Below are positions 16,279 to 25,479 of a DNA stretch of 64,000 nt, piece after piece. Position 1 is the stretch's first letter. Every line of letters starts with the position of its first letter. Below the pieces are notes generated by a model. It did not search any database, was not told where the DNA came from, and saw nothing but the letters and a program-made list of their open reading frames with translations. The position numbers were made by a program, and so were the translations under genes. This stretch comes from Arthrobacter sp. NicSoilB4 (GTDB lineage: Bacteria > Actinomycetota > Actinomycetes > Actinomycetales > Micrococcaceae): assembly GCF_019977335.1 (NCBI RefSeq), contig NZ_AP024653.1, positions 248,001-312,000 of the forward strand. The letters are read 5' to 3'.

Positions 16279-17585
16279 GCGCTTGTGCTTTCGGTGCTCT
16301 CACGGCCGTCCTCCAGGGGGTGGGCTTCTTCGTCGGCCCGCATCCGCGCAGCGATCATGGCGACGACGGCCATGACCGGGCACACGGTACCTGCGACCAG
16401 GAAGATCAGCCCGACGGGCAGCACCTCGGCGGCCGGGCCGGCGAGGGCCATGGAGACCGGCATGAGCGCCAGCGACACGAAGAAGTCCAGGCTGGAAACC
16501 CGGCCCAGCAGGTGCGGCGGCACGCGGCGCTGCAGGAGCGTGCCCCAAATGACCATGCCCATGCCCCCGGTGGCCCCGAAGATGAACAGGGCGGCCGCCA
16601 GCGCCCAGAAGCTGTCCATGATGCCGACGGCGGCGAGCGGCAGGGTGCCGGCGCCCCAGCTCACCATCATCACGGTGAGGTAGCGGCGCGGAAGCGGGAA
16701 CGAGGCCGTGGCCAGCGAGGCTGCGGCGCCGCCGACGCCCATGACCGCGAGCAGGAAGCCGAACATGCGCGAGTCGCCGCCCAGCTGGTCGCGGACCACG
16801 AACGGCAGGAGCACCTCGATGGGGCCGATCAGGAACAGCACCGAGATGCAGGCCCACAGCAGGGTCCACAGCAGCCAAGGCGTGCGGGCCGTGTAGCTGA
16901 CGCCCTCGCGGAGGTCGTGGAGCACGGATGTCTTGGCGCGCGGGACCGGACCGGCGCCGCCCTCAGTGGCCTGCGCCCCGTCCGCCTGCGGGAGGGGCTG
17001 GCGCCCGAGGAGGTTGAGGATGCAGAACGCCAGCAGGTGGCAGGCCGCCACCCCCGTCACGGCGTGCGCGGGGGACAGGGAGGCGACCAGGATGCCCGCG
17101 ACGGCGGGTCCGGCGGCCTGCTGCAGGATGGGCCGCATGGTCCCTTCCATGCCGTTGGCGGCGAGCAGGTCCTCCGGCGGCAGGATCCTGGGCAGGATGG
17201 CGGAGTAGGCCGGGAAGAAGAACGCGGCCCCGACGCCCAGGACAAAAGCGCCGAGCGCCAGATGCCAGAGCTGCAGCCAGCCCAGCATGGCCAGTCCGCT
17301 GATGCTGGCGATGACGGCAAGGTTGACGCCCTCCACCGCGATGATCAGCAGCCGTTGCGCGAACCGGTCCGCAGCGATGCCGCCCGCCAGCAGGAACGCG
17401 ACGAGGCCCACACTGCCCGCTGCCGCCACGAGGGAGAGCTCCAGCGGGCCCCCGCCCAGATGGATCACCTCGTAGACCATGGCCACGGCCCACATTCCGG
17501 AGCCGAAAATGGAGATGGCCAGGGCCGCAATCAGCACACGGTATTCCCGGTGCACAAACGGACGGAAGGCCCTCAGTGAACGCAT
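16227..17585 (-). CDS. MFS exporter, DHA3/EntS-like
   Basis: 452-aa major facilitator with about 12 membrane helices. It starts MRSLRAFRPFVHREYRVLIAAL, and the YSAILPRILPPEDLLAANGMEGTM segment is typical of DHA3-type drug/siderophore exporters. The central cytoplasmic loop (about 200-225) is long and polar. Substrate unknown. The final stretch (roughly STSASNAGSLSAHVGGDDGP) is encoded by the family-A hairpin repeat, so the native C-terminus has been replaced or extended by repeat sequence. Divergent from the hypothetical gene at 17669. Confidence 0.85.
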   Translation of the reverse strand: MRSLRAFRPFVHREYRVLIAALAISIFGSGMWAVAMVYEVIHLGGGPLELSLVAAAGSVGLVAFLLAGGIAADRFAQRLLIIAVEGVNLAVIASISGLAMLGWLQLWHLALGAFVLGVGAAFFFPAYSAILPRILPPEDLLAANGMEGTMRPILQQAAGPAVAGILVASLSPAHAVTGVAACHLLAFCILNLLGRQPLPQADGAQATEGGAGPVPRAKTSVLHDLREGVSYTARTPWLLWTLLWACISVLFLIGPIEVLLPFVVRDQLGGDSRMFGFLLAVMGVGGAAASLATASFPLPRRYLTVMMVSWGAGTLPLAAVGIMDSFWALAAALFIFGATGGMGMVIWGTLLQRRVPPHLLGRVSSLDFFVSLALMPVSMALAGPAAEVLPVGLIFLVAGTVCPVMAVVAMIAARMRADEEAHPLEDGRESTESTSASNAGSLSAHVGGDDGP

Positions 17586-17668
17586 GGATTCAGTCTAAAC
17601 GCGGGCACCCCGTCCCGGACCGGCGGGGCGCTTTCCCCGGGACGGCCGCCCCCGGATAGGCTCCTGTC

Positions 17669-18268
17669 ATGAACACATCGGCCGCATCGGCCATAGCGAC
17701 TTCGCGGCGAAACCTGGCATTCATTGGCACCAATGCGGGGCTCGCCCTGCACCCGGTGAACTCCGGCGGACGGATACTGCCGGGCGAAGCGGCGAGCTGC
17801 TTCGCGTCGTTCTGGATGGCCGACTGGTCGCGCTGGGGCGCCGGCCATGCCCTGCTCGTTGCAACCCCTCAGGGGTGGCGGAGCTACGGCGCCGATGAGT
17901 CATTTGCCGCCTCGCTGGCCACCGAACTGACCTGCCATTTCCCGGAGGCCGCCCGGTTCCCGCTTGGCGGCATCAGCCACACCCGCGACGAGTTCGACGT
18001 CGAGCTCGACGCCGGGCAGGGCCTCCGCGCGACCGGACGGAAAGCCGCGCTGGAGATCCACGGGGTCCTGGACCGCCGGCAGTTCGCCGCCCCGAACTTC
18101 CAGCTCGGCGACTCCAGCGCCGCGCTCAGCAACGTGTACCTGCCGTGCAGCACCGGACGGCTCACGGAATTCGGGGTCGAATGGCCCGGCGCCGCGACCA
18201 TGTACGCGGGGCCGCTCGGCCCGGCGTCGTCGGCGTTCGTGGCGGTCGCTGAATCGTGGGCGCTGTAG
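17669..18268 (+). CDS. Hypothetical protein, 199 aa
   Basis: I do not recognise this family. The protein is soluble-looking, with no signal peptide or membrane helix. It has aromatic-rich patches (SCFASFWMADWSRWGAGHALLVATPQGW) and an acidic stretch (HTRDEFDVELDAGQGL). The pattern of short beta-prone segments suggests a compact beta-rich domain. Start at ATG 17669, between the divergent MFS exporter and the same-strand gene at 18370; no clear ribosome site. Codon use matches its neighbours. Confidence 0.6.
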   Translation: MNTSAASAIATSRRNLAFIGTNAGLALHPVNSGGRILPGEAASCFASFWMADWSRWGAGHALLVATPQGWRSYGADESFAASLATELTCHFPEAARFPLGGISHTRDEFDVELDAGQGLRATGRKAALEIHGVLDRRQFAAPNFQLGDSSAALSNVYLPCSTGRLTEFGVEWPGAATMYAGPLGPASSAFVAVAESWAL

Positions 18269-18369
18269 CCGGCTTGTCCCACGGCGGCTGAGGCGCGGCC
18301 GGACGGGCCGGTGGCCTAGTGTTAACACCGGACGAAACTCAGCACACTTACGGTTCACGAGAGGCGATG

Positions 18370-19233
18370 ATGGCCAAGCGAAGCAACCCGGCAGTAAAGA
18401 TTGCCCAGAAGTCGGCACACAACGCGATGTTCGACGCTGACGGCAAGCCCAAGCCGGGCATCCACAACGTCCTCCTGCGGGCCGTCGAAGTCCAGCGCCC
18501 GCTCGTGCTGGCGAACCTCCGCCGGCTCCAGCGCAGGCATCCGCACGCCACCGCGGCACAGCTCGCAGCGACGCTGGAACGGGACTACCTCCTGGCCGTC
18601 ACCGGCGGCGGCGCACTCGTGGGCGGGGCAGCCGTCATTCCCGGCGTCGGGACCGCCGCCGCGCTGGGCCTCTCTGCCGCCGCGACCGTCGGCTTCCTCG
18701 AAGCCACCGCGCTCTTCTCCACCTCCCTCGCCGAACTCCACGGTGTGCGGCTGGTGGACCCCGAGAAGGCCAGCACCCTGGTCATGGCGATCATGCTGGG
18801 CGAGGAGGGCACCGCGCTTTTGAGCTCGCTGAGCGGCCAGGCTGCGGGACAGGGCAAGGGCCCCACCCAGGCCTGGGGTTCCCTGTTCGCCCGCCGGGTT
18901 CCGCTGGCCGGCTTCGGCACGGTGCGGGAACGCATCCAGACCATGTTCCTCCGGACCCTGCTGAAACAACAGGGCACTGCCTGGCTGGGCCGGGCGCTGC
19001 CGTTCGGCATCGGCGCCGTCGTGGGCGGCGTGGGCAACCGGGTGATGGGCCGCGCCGTCGTCGCGAACGCCAAAGAGGCGTTCGGCCCGCTGCCGCTGGT
19101 CATCCCGGGGGAACTGGGCGGCCCGCCGCAGGCCGGCGGCCCGGCAACGGTGCAGGACTACGACGTTAAGGGCACGGCCCTGAAGGACACAAAGACCAAC
19201 CCGGCCCAGGAAGGCGGCACGTTTTGGATCTGA
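18370..19233 (+). CDS. Hypothetical membrane-associated protein, 287 aa
   Basis: No family name I can defend. The N-terminus is basic and hydrophilic (MAKRSNPAVKIAQKSAHNAMF). A long Gly/Ala-rich hydrophobic region (about 75-115: TGGGALVGGAAVIPGVGTAAALGLSAA) and another (about 210-235: LPFGIGAVVGGVGNRVMG) suggest glycine-zipper membrane segments, somewhat reminiscent of EcsC-like proteins. GAGAGG lies 5 nt before the ATG at 18370; the adjacent ATG at 18367 is too close to it. The 3' end overlaps the TTG start of pxpA by 10 bp, so they are probably co-translated. Confidence 0.7.
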   Translation: MAKRSNPAVKIAQKSAHNAMFDADGKPKPGIHNVLLRAVEVQRPLVLANLRRLQRRHPHATAAQLAATLERDYLLAVTGGGALVGGAAVIPGVGTAAALGLSAAATVGFLEATALFSTSLAELHGVRLVDPEKASTLVMAIMLGEEGTALLSSLSGQAAGQGKGPTQAWGSLFARRVPLAGFGTVRERIQTMFLRTLLKQQGTAWLGRALPFGIGAVVGGVGNRVMGRAVVANAKEAFGPLPLVIPGELGGPPQAGGPATVQDYDVKGTALKDTKTNPAQEGGTFWI

Positions 19234-19973
19234 ACGCTGATCTGGGGGAGTCCTTCGGGACCTGGACCATGGGCGACGACTCAGCGATGCTCCCGCTGGT
19301 CACGAGCGCCAGCGTGGCCTGCGGGCTGCACGCCGGGGACCCCGTGACCATGCTGGACACCTGCCGTGAAGCCTACGAGCTCGACGTCCGCGTGGGCGCC
19401 CACCTCGGCTATCCGGACCTAGCCGGCTTCGGCCTTCGGGCCATGGACATCACCTTCGATGACCTCTTCGGCGCCGTGCTGTACCAGCTGGGCGCCCTGG
19501 ACGGGGTGGCGCACGCCGTCGGCGCCTCGGTGGACTACGTCAAGCTGCACGGCGCGCTCTACGACCGGACCGTGCGCGACGCCGAGCAGGCCTCCGCGGT
19601 CGTCGCCGCCATCCAGGCCTACGATCCGGGCCTTCCCATCCTGGGCCTGGAGGGTTCCGCCCTGCTCGGGATCGCCCGGGAAGCGGGCAACCCGGTGTTC
19701 CATGAAGCCTTCGCCGACCGGGCCTACCTCCCGGACGGCACGCTGGTGCCGCGCACGGAGGAGGAATCCGTGATTGAAGACCCCGAGGAGATCGTCGAGC
19801 GGGCCGTTCGACTGGCCCTCAAAGGCGAAGTCCTGGCGGTCGACGGCACGGTGGTCACACTGACGCTGCATTCCCTGTGCCTGCACAGCGACACACCGGG
19901 CTCGGTGGCCGTGGCCGCCGCCGTCCGCGCCGCGCTGGAGAAGGCAGGCGTCGAGCTGGAGTCCTTCGCTTAG
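19224..19973 (+). CDS. pxpA: 5-oxoprolinase subunit A (LamB/YcsF family)
   Basis: 249-aa protein with the LamB/YcsF signature: MDLNADLGESFGTW, then SASVACGLHAGDP and VRVGAHLGYPD, and a C-terminal LTLHSLCLHSDTPG. PxpA works with PxpB and PxpC to open 5-oxoproline to glutamate with ATP. The partners are not next to it here, which is unusual and means they are elsewhere or the protein acts differently. TTG start at 19224 overlaps the upstream gene by 10 bp, with GGAAGG ahead of it. No in-frame ATG fits the conserved N-terminus. Confidence 0.9.
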   Translation: MDLNADLGESFGTWTMGDDSAMLPLVTSASVACGLHAGDPVTMLDTCREAYELDVRVGAHLGYPDLAGFGLRAMDITFDDLFGAVLYQLGALDGVAHAVGASVDYVKLHGALYDRTVRDAEQASAVVAAIQAYDPGLPILGLEGSALLGIAREAGNPVFHEAFADRAYLPDGTLVPRTEEESVIEDPEEIVERAVRLALKGEVLAVDGTVVTLTLHSLCLHSDTPGSVAVAAAVRAALEKAGVELESFA

Positions 19974-20010
19974 AGGCGGCCCGTGGGCTCCAGCCGTCCG
20001 GCCTTGCCCA

Positions 20011-20024
20011 GTGCCGTAAGGCCC
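20011..20024 (+). promoter_or_regulatory. DosR/DevR-like box upstream of narG
   Basis: GTGCCGTAAGGCCC ends 35 nt before the narG ATG. It matches the box before the P-type ATPase (GTGACCTTTGGCCC) at 10 of 14 positions, the differences being two outer bases and two A/T changes in the centre. It keeps the GGCCC half-site of DosR-type palindromes. Site seen; regulator inferred. Confidence 0.35.
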
Positions 20025-20059
20025 TATCCGGGCCAGATTCCGGCCCATAGCTTGAGGGC

Positions 20060-23000
20060 ATGACTGCCGGAGGCGCCGCGGGGTTGGACGGACCCGCCTC
20101 GGATGCAATGTTGAAGCTGGGCCGATTCTTCACGAAATGGGACCAGACCGAGGACGGCAGGGCGGTGTTCCGGGAGGGCGGCCGCAAAGGCGACATCTTC
20201 TACCGGGACCGCTGGAGCCACGACAAGGTGGTCCGGTCAACGCACGGGGTGAACTGCACCGGCTCCTGCTCCTGGAAGGTGTACGTCAAGGACGGCATCA
20301 TCACCTGGGAATCCCAGCAGACCGACTACCCCTCGGTGGGCCCGGACAGCCCGGAATACGAGCCGCGGGGCTGCCCGCGCGGGGCTGCCTTCTCCTGGTA
20401 CACCTACTCGCCCACCCGGGTCCGGTTCCCCTACGCCCGCGGCGTCCTGGTCGAGATGTACCGCGAGGCCAAATCCCGACTGGGCGACCCGGTGCTGGCC
20501 TTCGCCGACGTCGTCGGGGATCCGGAACGGCGCCGCCGCTACCAGCAGGCCCGCGGCAAGGGCGGCCTGGTCCGCGTCTCCTGGCAGGAAGCGACCGAAA
20601 TCGCGGCCGCCGCTCACGTGAACACCATCAAGAACTACGGGCCGGACCGCTGCGCCGGGTTCTCGCCGATCCCCGCGATGTCCATGGTCTCGCACGCCGT
20701 CGGAACCCGCTTCATCCAGCTGATCGGCGGGGTGATGACGTCCTTCTACGATTGGTACGCCGACCTCCCCGTGGCCAGCCCGCAGGTCTTCGGCGACCAG
20801 ACCGACGTCCCGGAATCCGGCGACTGGTGGGACGCCCGCTACCTCATGATGTGGGGCTCCAACGTCCCCGTCACCCGCACCCCCGACGCGCACTGGATGG
20901 CCGAGGTCCGGTACCGCGGCACCAAGGTGGTCACAGTCAGCCCCGACTACGCGGACAACACCAAGTTCGCCGATGAATGGCTCCCCGCCCAGGCCGGAAC
21001 CGACGCCGCGCTGGCCATGGCGATGGGGCACGTCATGCTCAAGGAATTCTTCGTCGAACGCGACGTGCCGTTCTTCTCCGACTACGTCCGCCAGTACACC
21101 GACCTGCCGTTCCTGGTCCGGCTGGAACGGCGCGACGACGGCTCGCTCACCCCGGCCAAGTTCCTCACCGCCCAGGACCTCCCGGCGGAGTCGCTGGCCG
21201 AGGACGCGGCGTTCCGCACCGTGCTGTTCGACAAGAAGGCCGGCCGGGCCGCCGTCCCCAACGGCTCCCTGGGTTTCCGCTACTCCGGCAGCGGCGAGGG
21301 CAAATGGAACCTGGACCTCGAGGGGATCGATCCCGCGCTGTCGCTGCGCGAGGTCTCCGGCGAAAGCGCCGAGATCCTGCTGCCGTGCTTCGAGGACGCC
21401 GGCGGGGCCGGCAGCGTGCTCCGGCGCGGCGTGCCGGTCGTGGAGGTGGAAGGCCAGCTGGTCACCACCGTGTTCGACCTCATGCTTGCCCAGTACGGCG
21501 TGGGCCGCGACGGGCTCCCGGGGGACTGGGCCGCGGGCTACGACGACGCCGCGACGCCCTACACCCCGGCCTGGCAGGAGGAAATCACGTCCGTTCCGGC
21601 GCAGGCCTGCATCCGCGTGGCCCGCGAATTCGCCCGGAACGCCGAACAGTCCAAAGGCCGGTCCATGATCATTATGGGCGCCGGGATCTGCCAGTGGTTC
21701 CACGGCGACACCACCTACCGGGCGGTCCTGGCGCTCGTGATGCTGACCGGCTGCATGGGCCGCAACGGCGGCGGCTGGGCGCACTACGTGGGCCAGGAAA
21801 AGACCCGGCCGGTGACCGGCTGGCTGTCCCTGGCCAACGCGCTGGACTGGTCCCGCCCGCCCCGGACCATGATCGGCACCGGCTATTGGTACATGCACAC
21901 GGACCAGTGGCGGCAGGACGGCTACTCCGCGGACGCGCTGAAGTCCCCGCTCTCCACCGGGGCCCTGGACGGTATGCACACCGCGGACGCGCTGGCGCAG
22001 TCCGCCAGGCTCGGCTGGATGCCGTTCTACCCGCAGTTCGACCGCAACCCGCTGGACCTCGCGGACGAGGCGGAGGCCGCCGTCGCCGCCGGCACCGCGC
22101 AGGACACCCCCGGCTACATCGCGGACGCGCTGAAGAACCGCACCCTGAACCCCGCGATTGAGGACGTGGACGCCCCGGAAAACTGGCCGCGGACCCTGGT
22201 GCTGTGGCGCTCCAACCTGTTCGGCTCCTCGGCCAAGGGCAACGAATACTTCCTGCGGAACCTGCTGGGCACCCACAACAACGTCCTCGGCAAGGACCAT
22301 GCCGAGGGGCTCAAGCCCAAGGACGTGAAATGGCACGAGCAGGCGCCGGAAGGGAAACTGGACCTGCTGGTTTCCGCGGACTTCCGGATGACCTCCACCA
22401 CCCTGCTCTCCGACGTCGTGTTCCCGGCCGCCACCTGGTACGAGAAGCACGACCTGTCCTCCACCGACATGCACCCCTTTGTGCACGCCTTCACCCCGGC
22501 GATCGACCCGCCGTGGGAAACCAAAACCGACTTCGACATGTTCCACCTGCTGGCCCAGGAGTTCTCCCGTCAGGCCAAAACGCACCTTGGCGTCCGCCGG
22601 GACCTGGTCAGCGTGCCGCTGCAGCACGACACCCCCGGCCAGCTCGCCCAGCCCGGCGGGATCGTGCGGGACTGGCGGGACACGTCCATTCCCGCGGTGC
22701 CCGGGCAGAACATGCCCATTTTTTCGGTGGTGGAACGGGACTACACGGCCATCGCGGACAAGCTGGCCGCCGTCGGGCCGCTGGCCGACAAACTGGGCTT
22801 CACCGTCAAGAACGTCACCTACAAACTGGCCGGAGCGCTGGACCGGCTCAGCCGTGCCAACGGCGTGATGCTCGGCGGCGCCGCGGACGGCCGCCCCGCG
22901 ATCGACACCGACGCGAAAATGGCCGAGGCCATCCTGGCCTTCTCCGGCACCACCAACGGCGCGCTGTCCGTCCAGGGCTTCAAGGACCTGGAAATCCGCA

Positions 23001-23770
23001 CCGGGAGGAAACTGGCGGATCTCTCTGAGGGCTCCGAGGAAAAATTCATCACCTTCGCCCAGACCCAGGCCGCCCCCGTTCCGGTGATCACCTCTCCGGA
23101 ATGGTCCGGCTCCGAGACCGGCGGGCGACGCTACGCGCCGTTCACCATCAACATCGAGCGGCTCAAGCCGTTCCACACCCTGACCGGCCGGATGCACTTC
23201 TTTCTTGACCACGACTGGATCCGGGACATCGGCGAGGCCCTGCCGATCTACCGGCCGCCGCTGGACATGCACCGGCTCTTCGGCGAACCCAAGCTCGGCC
23301 AGGACGGGTCCATGGAGGTGGTGGTCCGCTACCTGACCCCGCACTCCAAGTGGTCCATCCACTCCGAATACCAGGACAACCTGCTCATGCTCTCGCTGTC
23401 CCGCGGCGGGCCGACCGTCTGGATGAGCCCAGCCGACGCCGAGTCCATCCAGGTCAGGGACAACGACTGGGTGGAATGCCTGAACATCAACGGCGTCCTC
23501 GTGGCCCGCGCGATCGTCAGCCACCGGATGCCCGCCGGCGTGGTCTACGTCCACCACGCCCAGGAACGCACCATCGACGTGCCCAAGTCCGAGGCCACCG
23601 GCCGGCGCGGCGGCATCCACAACTCCGTCACCCGGCTGCTGGTCAAACCCTCGCACCTGATCGGCGGTTACGCACAGCTGGCCTACGCGTTCAACTACCT
23701 CGGCCCCACCGGAAACCAGCGAGACATGGTGGCCACCGTCAGGCGTCGTTCCCAGGAGGTGCAGTACTGA
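20060..23770 (+). CDS. narG: Respiratory nitrate reductase alpha subunit
   Basis: 1236-aa molybdenum catalytic subunit reducing nitrate to nitrite on the cytoplasmic face of the membrane. It has an N-terminal FS0 iron-sulfur motif with histidine ligand (H62, C66, C70, C105: HGVNCTGSC and PRGCPRG). The segment YDWYADLPVASPQ (230-242) carries the Mo-ligand aspartate. A C-terminal Mo-bisMGD-binding domain ends at GNQRDMVATVRRR. Length is that of E. coli NarG. No Tat signal is expected for the alpha subunit. First gene of narGHJI-narK; its stop overlaps the narH ATG by one base. Confidence 0.97.
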   Translation: MTAGGAAGLDGPASDAMLKLGRFFTKWDQTEDGRAVFREGGRKGDIFYRDRWSHDKVVRSTHGVNCTGSCSWKVYVKDGIITWESQQTDYPSVGPDSPEYEPRGCPRGAAFSWYTYSPTRVRFPYARGVLVEMYREAKSRLGDPVLAFADVVGDPERRRRYQQARGKGGLVRVSWQEATEIAAAAHVNTIKNYGPDRCAGFSPIPAMSMVSHAVGTRFIQLIGGVMTSFYDWYADLPVASPQVFGDQTDVPESGDWWDARYLMMWGSNVPVTRTPDAHWMAEVRYRGTKVVTVSPDYADNTKFADEWLPAQAGTDAALAMAMGHVMLKEFFVERDVPFFSDYVRQYTDLPFLVRLERRDDGSLTPAKFLTAQDLPAESLAEDAAFRTVLFDKKAGRAAVPNGSLGFRYSGSGEGKWNLDLEGIDPALSLREVSGESAEILLPCFEDAGGAGSVLRRGVPVVEVEGQLVTTVFDLMLAQYGVGRDGLPGDWAAGYDDAATPYTPAWQEEITSVPAQACIRVAREFARNAEQSKGRSMIIMGAGICQWFHGDTTYRAVLALVMLTGCMGRNGGGWAHYVGQEKTRPVTGWLSLANALDWSRPPRTMIGTGYWYMHTDQWRQDGYSADALKSPLSTGALDGMHTADALAQSARLGWMPFYPQFDRNPLDLADEAEAAVAAGTAQDTPGYIADALKNRTLNPAIEDVDAPENWPRTLVLWRSNLFGSSAKGNEYFLRNLLGTHNNVLGKDHAEGLKPKDVKWHEQAPEGKLDLLVSADFRMTSTTLLSDVVFPAATWYEKHDLSSTDMHPFVHAFTPAIDPPWETKTDFDMFHLLAQEFSRQAKTHLGVRRDLVSVPLQHDTPGQLAQPGGIVRDWRDTSIPAVPGQNMPIFSVVERDYTAIADKLAAVGPLADKLGFTVKNVTYKLAGALDRLSRANGVMLGGAADGRPAIDTDAKMAEAILAFSGTTNGALSVQGFKDLEIRTGRKLADLSEGSEEKFITFAQTQAAPVPVITSPEWSGSETGGRRYAPFTINIERLKPFHTLTGRMHFFLDHDWIRDIGEALPIYRPPLDMHRLFGEPKLGQDGSMEVVVRYLTPHSKWSIHSEYQDNLLMLSLSRGGPTVWMSPADAESIQVRDNDWVECLNINGVLVARAIVSHRMPAGVVYVHHAQERTIDVPKSEATGRRGGIHNSVTRLLVKPSHLIGGYAQLAYAFNYLGPTGNQRDMVATVRRRSQEVQY

Positions 23771-25479
23771 TGCGTGTCATGGCTCAAATGGGCATGGTCA
23801 TGAACCTGGACAAATGCATCGGCTGCCACACCTGTTCCGTGACCTGCAAGCAGGCCTGGACCAACCGTGCGGGCACCGAATACGTCTGGTTCAACAATGT
23901 CGAGACCCGCCCCGGGCAGGGGTATCCGCGCCGCTACGAGGACCAGGACAAGTGGCAGGGCGGCTGGGTGCTGAACAAGCGCGGCAAGCTGGTCCTCAAG
24001 GCCGGGGGCCGGGTGAAGAAGATGCTCGGGATCTTCGCCAGCCCGGTCCAGCCAGAGCTCAAGGACTACTACGAGCCCTGGACCTATGACTACAAAACCC
24101 TTGTTGACGCGCCGCTGGGAGACGACTTCCCGGTGGCCCGGCCCAAGTCACTGATCACCGGGGCGGACACCAAGATCACCTGGTCCGCGAACTGGGACGA
24201 CGACCTGGGCGGCTCCGCCGAGAACGGCCACCTGGACCCGATCGTGGAGAAGGTCCGGCGCGAATCCGAAGACAAGATCAAGTTCGCCTACGAGCAGACC
24301 TTCATGTTCTACCTCCCGCGGATCTGCGAGCACTGCCTGAACCCCTCCTGCATGGCCTCCTGTCCCTCCGGCGCCATCTACAAGCGCGTGGAGGACGGGA
24401 TCGTCCTGGTGGACCAGGACAAGTGCCGCGGCTGGCGCCAGTGCGTCACCGGCTGCCCGTACAAAAAGATCTACTTCAACCACAAGACCGGCAAGGCCGA
24501 GAAGTGCACCTTCTGCTACCCGCGGGTGGAGGTGGGCCTGCCGACAGTCTGCTCCGAGACCTGCGTCGGACGGCTGCGGTACCTGGGCCTGTTCCTGTAC
24601 GACGCCGACGCCGTCACCGCGGCGGCCGCCGTCGCGGACCCGCAGGAACTCTACGACGCCCAGATGGATGTGCTGCTGGACCCGAACGACCCTTCCGTCC
24701 AGGCCGACGCCCGGGCCCAGGGCATCCCGGAGGACTGGATCGACGCCGCCCGGCGCTCGCCGGTCTACGCCCTGGCCAAGGTCTACAAGGTGGCCCTGCC
24801 GCTGCACCCCGAATACCGGACCATGCCGATGGTCTGGTACGTGCCGCCGCTGTCCCCGGTGGTGGACCTGCTCCGCGACCAGGGGCACGACGGCGAGGAT
24901 CACGGCAACCTGTTCGGCGCCATCGACGCGCTGCGCATACCGGTGGAATACCTCGCGGAACTCTTCACCGCCGGGGACGCCGACCGGGTCACCGCGGTGC
25001 TGAAGAAACTCGCGGCCATGCGCTCCTTTATGCGCGGCATCAGCCTCGGCAACGACCCCGACGACTCCATCCCCGAGGCCGTGGGGATGGACAGCCAGAG
25101 CATGTACGAGATGTACAGGCTGATGGCGATCGCGAAGTACGAGGAGCGCTACGTCATTCCCAAGGCCCACGTGGAACAGGCCCACGACCTCGAGGAGATG
25201 GGCTGCTCGCTGGACTTCGAGGGCGGGCCGGGCATGCAGGATTCGGCGCCGTTCGGCGAGGCCAGCGGCCGGCCGGTCCCGGTGGCGGTGGAAACCTTCA
25301 ACGCCCTCCGCGACCGGCAGACCTCCGGTTCCGCGCCGGGTGAAACAACCCTGCGGGGCAGGGTTAATTTGCTGAACTGGGACGGCACGGGGGCACCCTC
25401 CGGGCTTTTTCCGGAGAAGCAACCTGGTGCGGAGCCCGCCGGCTCCGCAGCGGCCCCTCCGGCGGGGGACCAGCCGTGA
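23770..25479 (+). CDS. narH: Respiratory nitrate reductase beta subunit
   Basis: 569-aa electron-transfer subunit with four Fe-S clusters linking NarI hemes to NarG. Cysteine groups: CIGCHTCSVTC (16-26), CEHCLNPSCMASCP, CRGWRQCVTGCP (Trp in place of one Cys marks the 3Fe-4S cluster) and CTFCYPRVEVGLPTVCSETC. The C-terminus is longer than E. coli NarH and ends in a Pro/Ala-rich tail, common in actinobacteria. ATG at 23770 shares its A with the narG TGA. The frame is open upstream, but homology begins here. Confidence 0.96.
   Translation: MRVMAQMGMVMNLDKCIGCHTCSVTCKQAWTNRAGTEYVWFNNVETRPGQGYPRRYEDQDKWQGGWVLNKRGKLVLKAGGRVKKMLGIFASPVQPELKDYYEPWTYDYKTLVDAPLGDDFPVARPKSLITGADTKITWSANWDDDLGGSAENGHLDPIVEKVRRESEDKIKFAYEQTFMFYLPRICEHCLNPSCMASCPSGAIYKRVEDGIVLVDQDKCRGWRQCVTGCPYKKIYFNHKTGKAEKCTFCYPRVEVGLPTVCSETCVGRLRYLGLFLYDADAVTAAAAVADPQELYDAQMDVLLDPNDPSVQADARAQGIPEDWIDAARRSPVYALAKVYKVALPLHPEYRTMPMVWYVPPLSPVVDLLRDQGHDGEDHGNLFGAIDALRIPVEYLAELFTAGDADRVTAVLKKLAAMRSFMRGISLGNDPDDSIPEAVGMDSQSMYEMYRLMAIAKYEERYVIPKAHVEQAHDLEEMGCSLDFEGGPGMQDSAPFGEASGRPVPVAVETFNALRDRQTSGSAPGETTLRGRVNLLNWDGTGAPSGLFPEKQPGAEPAGSAAAPPAGDQP

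Noticed and set aside
20237..23656. 1139-codon minus-strand frame across narG
   Set aside because: Mirror of narG codon bias (third-position G/C); no homology, and narG is intact on the plus strand.
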